Below are positions 1-4,558 of a stretch of DNA of 6,667 bases, piece after piece. Position numbers and translations under genes: made by a program. Source of the DNA: Omnitrophica WOR_2 bacterium GWA2_47_8 (GTDB lineage: Bacteria > Omnitrophota > Gorgyraeia > Zapsychrales > GWA2-47-8); assembly GCA_001805375.1 (NCBI GenBank), contig MHFY01000126.1:22196-28862 (forward strand), written 5' to 3'. Positions within the stretch are counted from its first letter, which is position 1. Each line of letters opens with the position of its first letter. Under the pieces are notes generated by a model. It saw only the letters and a program-made list of their open reading frames with translations, ran no database searches and was not told the origin of the DNA.

Positions 1-722
1 AGATCAAGTTAGACGTGCAAGTGAGAGGAGAGAAGGAGGTCGGACGGCAAAACATCAGAGGTTTACGGCGCGATAACTTTTTCCCGGCGATCGTTTATGG
101 CGGGAGTAAAAAACCGACAGCCATTAAGGTCAATCGAAAGACATATGAAAGTATCATGCGTCATCACCGCGGTGAACACGTGATCTTTCAGTTGAACATC
201 CTGGAAGGGGAAAAAAAGCTGCGGGATTATTCCGCGATCGTTAAAGAAGAGCAGCATGACCCGGTCACTGATAAGATCCTGCACATTGATTTCAATCGTA
301 TTTCCTTGACGGAAAAGATCGAATTGAAGGTCGGGATCATCGGTAAGGGCGAGCCGATCGGCGTTAAACGCGACAGCGGTGTGTTGGAACATGTCTTGTG
401 GGAATTAGACATTGTCTGCTTGCCCACGCAGATCCCTCAGCATCTGGAAGTGGACATCAGTTCTTTAGAGATCGGGAAACACATCACGGTCAAAGAAATT
501 AAATTACCGGAAGGTGTCACGACCAAGCATGACATGGAAAGCATTGTCTTTGCGGTGTCCGCCCCGATGAAAGAAGAAGAGCTGGTCGCCCCTGTTGAAG
601 GCGCTCCCACCGAACCTGAAGTTATGAAGGAAAAGAAAAAAGAAGAAAAGGCCGGTGCCGCCCCAGGGAAAGAAGAGGCCAAGGAACAAAAAGAAGAAAA
701 ACCTCAGAAACAGGAAAAATAA
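1..722 (+). CDS. rplY: 50S ribosomal protein L25, CTC/TL5 two-domain type (5' end missing)
   Basis: L25 binds 5S rRNA in the central protuberance of the large ribosomal subunit; two-domain versions are called CTC or TL5. The reading frame is open from base 3 (IKLDVQVRGEK...) and matches the usual L25 start region, so the gene begins upstream and the GTG at 15 is an internal valine. In visible residues (residue 1 is the codon at base 3), FPAIVYGG lies at 27-34 and DPVTDKILHIDF at about 86-97, both typical of the N-terminal 5S-binding domain. The CTC beta domain follows to about residue 186. The last 51 residues (189-239) form a Glu/Lys/Pro/Ala-rich, probably disordered tail. The gene ends at TAA 720-722 and is followed by terminator-like hairpins, then by pth, a common neighbour of L25. 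The family call is firm; only the start codon is unseen. Confidence 0.95.
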   Translation, partial: IKLDVQVRGEKEVGRQNIRGLRRDNFFPAIVYGGSKKPTAIKVNRKTYESIMRHHRGEHVIFQLNILEGEKKLRDYSAIVKEEQHDPVTDKILHIDFNRISLTEKIELKVGIIGKGEPIGVKRDSGVLEHVLWELDIVCLPTQIPQHLEVDISSLEIGKHITVKEIKLPEGVTTKHDMESIVFAVSAPMKEEELVAPVEGAPTEPEVMKEKKKEEKAGAAPGKEEAKEQKEEKPQKQEK

Positions 723-736
723 GTTTCTGTTTTTTT
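705..736 (+). terminator. Weak hairpin plus T-run overlapping the rplY stop
   Basis: CAGAAAC (705-711) is the exact reverse complement of GTTTCTG (723-729). The loop is 11 bases, and seven T residues follow directly at 730-736. The layout is that of an intrinsic terminator, but the stem is short and AT-rich and contains the end of the coding region. It may be an alternative to, or act in tandem with, the stronger hairpin at 738-759. Confidence 0.35.
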
Positions 737-737
737 A

Positions 738-768
738 TTGGCCTTTGCTAAAAGGCTAATAGTTTTTT
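738..768 (+). terminator. Probable intrinsic terminator between rplY and pth
   Basis: TTGGCCTTT (738-746) pairs with AAAGGCTAA (751-759), giving a 9-bp stem with one G-T pair and a four-base GCTA loop. Six T residues follow at 763-768 after a three-base spacer. Its place after rplY and 24 bases before the pth start suggests that it ends or attenuates transcription from rplY. The stem is modest, so read-through into pth is likely. No convincing promoter was seen between it and pth. Confidence 0.5.
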
Positions 769-779
769 GAAATGAAGTC

Positions 780-794
780 GGAGATTTAATTTTG
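780..794 (+). promoter_or_regulatory. Ribosome-binding site that fixes a TTG start for pth
   Basis: GGAG at 780-783 lies 8 bases before TTG 792-794. The frame has no ATG or GTG nearby that would leave the N-terminal IIGLGNPG motif intact, and the ATG at 773 is out of frame. The spacing therefore supports TTG as the start codon. Confidence 0.7.
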
Positions 795-1379
795 GCATCA
801 CCATGCGCGATAATTGGGCTGGGGAACCCCGGCAAGGAATATGAATCCACAAGGCATAATTTAGGGTTCTTGACTGTCGAGGCCATCGCCCAGCAATGCC
901 ATCTGAAGTTCAAAAAAGCTTCGTTGAAGCATAGCTTAACGGCGCAGGGTGAAGTTTCAGGCAGGGCCGTTCTTTTACTGAAACCGAACACCTTCATGAA
1001 TAATTCCGGGTTAGCGGTCAAGGAATTAATGGCGCATAAAGAGATCGACACTGGTAATATTTTGATTGTGGTGGATGATCTTAACCTGAATTTTGGACAG
1101 ATGCGCCTGAAGGCCGATGGAAGCGACGGAGGCCATAATGGCTTAAAGTCCATTATCGCTCATTGTCACACCAAAGGCTTCCCCCGGCTGCGCTTAGGCA
1201 TCGGGCAGCCCAGGGTTAAAGAAAATGCCGCCGCGTATGTTTTATCGCCTTTTACAAAAACGGAGAACGCCAAACTGAATGAGTTTACGGAAAAGGCGGC
1301 CGAATGCTGCCTGGTTTGGTTAAACGAAGGAATTAACAGTGCAATGAATCAATTCAACAGAAGGGAGCAAGATGGGTAA
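792..1379 (+). CDS. pth: Peptidyl-tRNA hydrolase (bacterial Pth family)
   Basis: This cytosolic enzyme cleaves the ester bond between peptide and tRNA in peptidyl-tRNAs that drop off ribosomes, recycling the tRNA. The 195 residues match the usual length of about 190-195. The family signature GLGNPGKEYESTRHNLGF is at residues 9-26, giving substrate-binding Asn12 and catalytic His22. KPNTFMNNSG at 64-73 carries the conserved Asn70. VDDLNL at 94-99 carries Asp95, equivalent to E. coli Asp93. GGHNGLKSI at 113-121 carries Asn116, equivalent to E. coli Asn114. All key residues are present, so the enzyme should be active. The start is TTG behind GGAG. The stop codon lies inside the first codons of rpsF (8-base overlap), so the two are probably co-transcribed and translationally coupled. 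Pth between L25 and S6 is a common bacterial arrangement. Confidence 0.97.
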   Translation: MASPCAIIGLGNPGKEYESTRHNLGFLTVEAIAQQCHLKFKKASLKHSLTAQGEVSGRAVLLLKPNTFMNNSGLAVKELMAHKEIDTGNILIVVDDLNLNFGQMRLKADGSDGGHNGLKSIIAHCHTKGFPRLRLGIGQPRVKENAAAYVLSPFTKTENAKLNEFTEKAAECCLVWLNEGINSAMNQFNRREQDG

Positions 1380-1662
1380 GTACGAACTAGTTACAATTTT
1401 AAATGCATCACTTTCTCAGGAAGAAAAAGATGCCGTCTTAAAGGAAGCCAGCGATCTTATCAGTAAGACCGGTGGTAAAGTGATCAACTCCCAAGTGTGG
1501 CTGGATAGACAAAAGATGCATTTCCCTATGAAAAAATGTACGCATGGGACATATTATCTTATCAATTTAGAAACAAATTCTCAGTCGGTTTCTAAGGTCA
1601 GCCAAGAATTATCGATCAATGACCGGATCTTACGGTTTCTTTTTATCAGGTTAGAGAAATAA
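1372..1662 (+). CDS. rpsF: 30S ribosomal protein S6
   Basis: S6 is a ferredoxin-like-fold protein of the small-subunit platform that binds 16S rRNA as a partner of S18, encoded two genes downstream. The 96-residue length is typical. The N-terminus MGKYELVTILNASLSQEEKD matches the family pattern (KYE-x-V-x-I-L at the first strand). GGKVINSQVW around 34-43, the PMKK segment and the GTYYLINLE strand in the middle, and the C-terminal INDRILRFLFIRL also match. AAGGGAG at 1361-1367, inside the end of pth, gives a ribosome-binding site 4 bases before ATG. The ATG overlaps the pth stop region, consistent with coupling. It lacks the long acidic tail of E. coli S6. A 52-base gap follows before ssb. Confidence 0.96.
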   Translation: MGKYELVTILNASLSQEEKDAVLKEASDLISKTGGKVINSQVWLDRQKMHFPMKKCTHGTYYLINLETNSQSVSKVSQELSINDRILRFLFIRLEK

Positions 1663-1696
1663 ATAAGTTTCCGTTCATTTAACTTGTTAAAATTTA

Positions 1697-1707
1697 AGGT
1701 GGGGAGG
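1697..1707 (+). promoter_or_regulatory. Strong Shine-Dalgarno site for ssb
   Basis: The G-rich run AAGGTGGGGAGG contains GGAGG at 1703-1707, 7 bases before the ssb ATG, with a second AAGG-like match just upstream. It is one of the two strongest ribosome-binding sites in the window (rpsR has the other), suggesting efficient ssb translation. No separate promoter could be supported in the 52-base rpsF-ssb gap. Confidence 0.7.
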
Positions 1708-1714
1708 TTGAACG

Positions 1715-2164
1715 ATGGCGAGCTTAAATAAGGTATTTTTAATCGGGAATTTGACACGGGATCCAGAGTTGAGATACACTCCTTCCGGAGTTGCCGTAAC
1801 CAATTTAGGGTTAGCGGTCAATCGCCGTTTCAGGGATAAATCCGGCGAGATCAAAGAAGATGTGTGCTTTTTAACGGTTACCGTATGGGATAAGCAGGCC
1901 GAGGCCTGCAGCCAGCATTTACATAAGGGCAGCCCTATTTTTGTCGAAGGTGTTCTGCAGTCGCGGACTTGGGAAACAACCGATGGACAAAAGCGAAGCA
2001 CGATCGATGTCCGTGCGGAACGTGTCCAGTTTTTAGGGACCTTTAAATCAGCGACCGGCGGGGCAACACCAGCCACAGCAGGCACCCCATCGGCGGAAGA
2101 ATCGCTGATCGGGACAAACGAGGCAGACGCCATCCGGCCGGAAGATGTTTCGTGGGATGAGTGA
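1715..2164 (+). CDS. ssb: Single-stranded DNA-binding protein with atypical C-terminus
   Basis: SSB coats single-stranded DNA during replication, recombination and repair. The 149-residue protein starts MASLNKVFLIGNLTRDPELR, the standard first strand of the bacterial SSB OB fold. PSGVAVTNLGLAVN (23-36), KGSPIFVEGVLQSRTW (71-86) and the strand ending VQFLG (104-108) complete the OB domain. Trp86 corresponds to a DNA-stacking Trp of E. coli SSB. The position of E. coli Trp54 appears to hold Cys51/Phe52. Residues 109-149 are a Gly/Ala/Thr-rich disordered linker ending ...RPEDVSWDE. The usual acidic tip ending in Pro-Phe (DDDIPF), which docks SSB partner proteins, is absent, though the end is acidic. 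No frameshift restoring it was seen. Location between rpsF and rpsR is the classic place for ssb. Confidence 0.95.
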   Translation: MASLNKVFLIGNLTRDPELRYTPSGVAVTNLGLAVNRRFRDKSGEIKEDVCFLTVTVWDKQAEACSQHLHKGSPIFVEGVLQSRTWETTDGQKRSTIDVRAERVQFLGTFKSATGGATPATAGTPSAEESLIGTNEADAIRPEDVSWDE

Positions 2165-2177
2165 AATAAAAAATAAA

Positions 2178-2250
2178 CAAATGGCAAATTCCCAACATCA
2201 AATTAATACCAAATGCCTAAATTAGTAATTTGATATTTGGAATTTATTTG
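2178..2250 (+). repeat. AT-rich imperfect inverted repeat between ssb and rpsR
   Basis: Three blocks pair in nested order. CAAAT (2178-2182) pairs with ATTTG (2246-2250), AAATTCC (2186-2192) with GGAATTT (2239-2245), and ATCAAATTA (2197-2205) with TAATTTGAT (2226-2234). All are perfect, giving 21 paired positions around a 20-base loop. The flanks to about 2165 and 2282 are built from the same words (AAATT, CAAAT, CATTTGCAATTTG), and CAAATG 2178-2183 can also pair with CATTTG 2261-2266. No coding potential is seen here. It may be a dispersed non-coding repeat inserted in the operon, or an mRNA structure upstream of rpsR. There is no T-run directly after the stem, so an intrinsic terminator is unlikely. 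Confidence 0.6.
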
Positions 2251-2287
2251 TCATTGCGTTCATTTGCAATTTGTAAATTGTTTAACA

Positions 2288-2305
2288 GAGGAGGAAAATA
2301 AATTG
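2288..2305 (+). promoter_or_regulatory. Ribosome-binding site that fixes a TTG start for rpsR
   Basis: GAGGAGG at 2288-2294 lies 8 bases before TTG 2303-2305. The frame stays open upstream as far as the AT-rich repeat, but upstream in-frame starts have no Shine-Dalgarno match and would translate the repeat. The first in-frame ATG downstream (2459) would delete half of S18. Confidence 0.75.
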
Positions 2306-2602
2306 TACACGCCATCAAGAGAACAAAGAGAAGCCAGAGGGTCCAGAGGCGGACGCGATGGCGACGACAGGAAAAATAAAGGACGAAGGACCTTTCGTAA
2401 GATCAATAAATTCGCCTACAAGATCACCGAAACGATCGATTTCAAAAATATAGGTCTCATGCAGAAATTTTTGACGGATAGAGGCAAGATCATGTCTCGC
2501 CGGGTCACTGGCATATCGGCCAAACAGCAAAGGCAGATGTCCATGGCCATTAAACGGGCCAGATATTTAGGTCTATTGCCTATCATGGGCCGTAATTCTT
2601 AA
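2303..2602 (+). CDS. rpsR: 30S ribosomal protein S18, cysteine-free, with basic N-terminal extension
   Basis: S18 sits on the small-subunit platform and forms a heterodimer with S6. Starting at TTG the protein has 99 residues, against about 75 in E. coli. The conserved core runs from about residue 31. IDFKNIGLMQKFLTDRGKI (45-63), SRRVTGISAKQQRQM (65-79) and AIKRARYLGLLP (82-93) match the family helices and the rRNA-binding RRxTG and KRAR signatures. There is no cysteine anywhere, so this is the zinc-free (C-minus) type. Residues 5-29 form an Arg/Gly/Asp-rich extension (RGSRGGRDGDDR), probably disordered. Ser65 replaces the Pro usual in KILPRR. The gap to rplI is 34 bases with no terminator. 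Confidence 0.93.
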   Translation: MYTPSREQREARGSRGGRDGDDRKNKGRRTFRKINKFAYKITETIDFKNIGLMQKFLTDRGKIMSRRVTGISAKQQRQMSMAIKRARYLGLLPIMGRNS

Positions 2603-2636
2603 ATAAAACGAATTAACATAAAAAGGTGAGTCCATC

Positions 2637-3080
2637 ATGAATGTTATTCTATGTGAAGATATCCCAAGCCTGGGCAAAACAGGGGATGTGGTCAAGGTCA
2701 AAGAAGGATTTGCCCGCAATTATCTGATCCCTCAGAAAAAAGTATTTTTGGCGACAGCCAATAACCTAAAGCGCATTGAGCAGGAAAAAGTCAAGCGCGC
2801 GGCATTGGATCAAAAGGCCAAAGAAGAAGCTTCCGTCCTGGCTGAAAAATTAAATAAGGTCTCCATCACCATGACCGTTGAGGTCAATGACCTGGATAAG
2901 ATGTACGGTTCCGTGACCGAATCGGATATCGTGCGGGCCTTAAAAGATGAAGGCCATTCTTTTGAGAAAAAAGATATCCTTTTGGAGAAACCGATCGAGG
3001 ATCTGGGTATTTTCGAAGTCGGTGTCCTATTGCACAAAGAAGTGACAGCCAAGATCAGAGTCTGGGTCGCCAAGAAGTAA
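2637..3080 (+). CDS. rplI: 50S ribosomal protein L9
   Basis: L9 binds 23S rRNA domain V near the base of the L1 stalk and reaches towards the neighbouring ribosome. The 147 residues equal the normal family length. The N-terminal rRNA-binding domain is clear: VILCEDIPSLGKTGDVVKVK at 3-22 and GFARNYLIP at 24-32, the family signature. The Lys/Glu-rich connecting helix covers about 41-75. The C-terminal domain includes DKMYGSVTESDI (87-98) and ends VTAKIRVWVAKK. ATG follows AGGTGAG (2624-2630) by 6 bases. It is the last gene of the ribosomal cluster, and the spacer downstream holds a strong hairpin. Confidence 0.97.
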   Translation: MNVILCEDIPSLGKTGDVVKVKEGFARNYLIPQKKVFLATANNLKRIEQEKVKRAALDQKAKEEASVLAEKLNKVSITMTVEVNDLDKMYGSVTESDIVRALKDEGHSFEKKDILLEKPIEDLGIFEVGVLLHKEVTAKIRVWVAKK

Positions 3081-3112
3081 ACATTAGGTCGTAAACATTT
3101 TTAGAGGTAAAC
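3077..3112 (+). repeat. Three short GTAAAC direct repeats after rplI
   Basis: GTAAAC occurs at 3077-3082 (overlapping the rplI stop), 3091-3096 and 3107-3112. The first two copies extend to the 9-base GTAAACATT, 14 bases apart. They could be small tandem duplications or a protein-binding array, and chance cannot be excluded for words this short. Confidence 0.3.
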
Positions 3113-3154
3113 CCCGTTAGAGAACGAAGTTCTCTAACGGGGTAAAGGTTTTTT
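3111..3154 (+). terminator. Perfect 15-bp hairpin and T-run between rplI and dnaB
   Basis: ACCCCGTTAGAGAAC (3111-3125) is the exact reverse complement of GTTCTCTAACGGGGT (3129-3143), with a three-base GAA loop. Six T residues lie at 3149-3154, five bases after the stem. This fits an intrinsic terminator closing the ribosomal cluster, although the T-run is slightly displaced. The dnaB ATG comes only 15 bases after the stem, and no promoter was identified between the T-run and dnaB. An attenuator, a processing or stability hairpin, or a copy of a dispersed palindromic repeat are all possible instead. Confidence 0.6.
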
Positions 3155-3158
3155 CCCT

Positions 3159-4493
3159 ATGGCTCACGGCGATTTAAAAGTCCCTCCCCAAAATCTTGAA
3201 GCCGAACGTTCCGTCCTTGGTGCGATGCTGATCGATAACGACGCCATCGGCATGGCCGCTGAGGCCCTTGATCCATCCTGGTTTTACGAGGATGCGCATC
3301 AGAAGATCTACATGACCATCCTCGAACTTTATAATAACCATAAGAATGTAGACCTCATCACCCTGTGCGATCAATTAAAAAGTAAAAATCAATTGGAAAG
3401 CGTGGGCGGGGTCACCTATCTCTCGGAACTGATCGACCTGGTCCCGACTTCAGCGAACATCAATCACTACGCGAACATCGTTAAGGAAAAAGGGATCTTA
3501 CGAAAACTTATCAAGAATGCGACCATGATCGTCAATGAAAGTTATGAGTTTAAAGGCGACATCAATGAAGTGGTTGATGTGGCGGAACGGCTGATCTTTG
3601 AGATCGCGGATATCGATCAGAGGCGGCAGGCCATTCATATCAAAGAGTTGGTCAAAAACAGCATCGAGACCATCGACCGCCTGTATCAGCGCAAGGAACA
3701 TGTGACCGGGTTGGCGACCGGATTTTATGAACTTGACCGGATGACCTCGGGTTTTCAGAATTCCGATCTGATCATTTTGGCGGGTCGTCCTTCGATGGGC
3801 AAAAGCGCCTTGGCCATTTCCATGGCCGAGTATGCCGCTATCGAAATGAAAAAACCGGTCGCGGTCTTCAGTTTGGAAATGTCCAAAGAACAATTGGTGC
3901 AGAGAATGCTTTGTTCCCAGGCCCGGGTGGACGCGCATAAGGTGAGATCGGGATTTTTATCGCCTTCGGATTGGCCTAAATTAACCGCCGCGGCAGGCAA
4001 ACTTTCCGCGGCACCCATTTTTATTGATGACAGCCCCGGGATCTCTGCCATTGAGCTGCGTTCCAAGGCCCGGCGTTTAAAATCCAATTTTGATGTTCAA
4101 TTGATCATCTTGGATTATTTACAGCTGATGCGCAGTTCTTACAAAACCGACAGCCGTCAGCAGGAGATCTCGGACATTTCCCGTTCACTGAAGGCCTTAG
4201 CCAGAGAGCTCAATGTTCCTATCTTGGGTTTAAGCCAGCTGTCGCGGGCGGTTGAATCGCGCCAGGATCATCGGCCGCAGCTTTCGGATCTGCGCGAGTC
4301 AGGGGCCATCGAACAGGACGCGGATCTGGTCATGCTTTTAATGCGCGAGGAGTATTATATGCCCACGGAAGAGAATAAGGGGATCGCGGAAGTTAATATC
4401 GCCAAACAGCGCAACGGCCCGGTAGGCACCGTCAAGCTTGTTTTTGTTAAGGAATTTATGCGGTTTGAGAATTTGGCAAGAGTAGAGGCTTAA
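3159..4493 (+). CDS. dnaB: Replicative DNA helicase DnaB
   Basis: DnaB is the hexameric 5'-3' helicase that unwinds the chromosome at the fork and recruits primase. The 444 residues are of normal length with no intein. The N-terminal domain begins KVPPQNLEAERSVLGAML (7-24) and runs to about 105, followed by the linker region. The RecA-like C-terminal domain starts near GLATGFYELDRMTSGF. Walker A GRPSMGKS is at 209-216 (Lys215), the catalytic-type Glu240 sits in FSLEMS, Walker B is LIILDYLQLM with Asp319, and KQRNGPVGT carries Lys416 and Arg418, matching the arginine-finger region. LSQLSRAVESR and LRESGAIEQDAD are typical DnaB motifs. The ATG has only a weak AAAGG (3144-3148) at 10 bases. An in-frame stop at 3135-3137 rules out a longer start. 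It follows rplI, as in many bacteria. Confidence 0.97.
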   Translation: MAHGDLKVPPQNLEAERSVLGAMLIDNDAIGMAAEALDPSWFYEDAHQKIYMTILELYNNHKNVDLITLCDQLKSKNQLESVGGVTYLSELIDLVPTSANINHYANIVKEKGILRKLIKNATMIVNESYEFKGDINEVVDVAERLIFEIADIDQRRQAIHIKELVKNSIETIDRLYQRKEHVTGLATGFYELDRMTSGFQNSDLIILAGRPSMGKSALAISMAEYAAIEMKKPVAVFSLEMSKEQLVQRMLCSQARVDAHKVRSGFLSPSDWPKLTAAAGKLSAAPIFIDDSPGISAIELRSKARRLKSNFDVQLIILDYLQLMRSSYKTDSRQQEISDISRSLKALARELNVPILGLSQLSRAVESRQDHRPQLSDLRESGAIEQDADLVMLLMREEYYMPTEENKGIAEVNIAKQRNGPVGTVKLVFVKEFMRFENLARVEA

Positions 4494-4521
4494 ACCAGCC
4501 TGGAATAATATGTTCTATATG

Positions 4522-4550
4522 TTGACTAATGTTTCGCTAAACTTTATAAT
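4522..4550 (+). promoter_or_regulatory. Near-consensus sigma70-type promoter for bamA
   Basis: TTGACT (4522-4527; five of six bases match the -35 consensus) and TATAAT (4545-4550; perfect -10) are separated by the ideal 17 bases, in the dnaB-bamA gap. Transcription would start near 4557-4559, at or within two bases of the bamA ATG. A 7-base direct repeat ATATGTT (4508-4514 and 4517-4523) lies just upstream and runs into the -35 box. It gives bamA its own transcription independent of the ribosomal/dnaB cluster. Confidence 0.75.
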
Positions 4551-4558
4551 CCTTTTGC

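Noticed and set aside
15..17. GTG as the start codon of L25
   Set aside because: The frame is open to base 3 and the upstream residues IKLD fit the usual L25 N-terminus, so the gene is cut by the window edge and GTG is internal.
704..1153. Reverse-strand ORF of 149 residues opposite pth
   Set aside because: It lies antisense to a fully recognised pth with all catalytic residues, has no recognisable family and no ribosome-binding context. It is a shadow frame.
1687..2187. Reverse-strand ORF of 166 residues opposite ssb
   Set aside because: It covers ssb almost exactly in antisense and shows no domain pattern; it is a shadow of ssb codon use.
2237..2302. Longer S18 starting at the TTG at 2237
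   Set aside because: The extra 22 residues would be translated from the AT-rich inverted repeat, resemble no S18, and lack a ribosome-binding site. TTG 2303 has a strong one.
3307..3335. TATAAT (3330-3335) with TCTACA 17 bases upstream, inside dnaB
   Set aside because: The -35 match is only 4 of 6, it lies within the coding sequence, and no gene starts downstream of it. Chance is the simplest explanation.
3498..3938. Reverse-strand ORFs opposite dnaB (also 3755-4087)
   Set aside because: They are antisense to conserved DnaB motifs including Walker A and show no protein family features.
4494..4521. A terminator for dnaB in the gap before bamA
   Set aside because: Only a four-base CCAG/CTGG palindrome with a one-base loop and no T-run is present, which is not enough.
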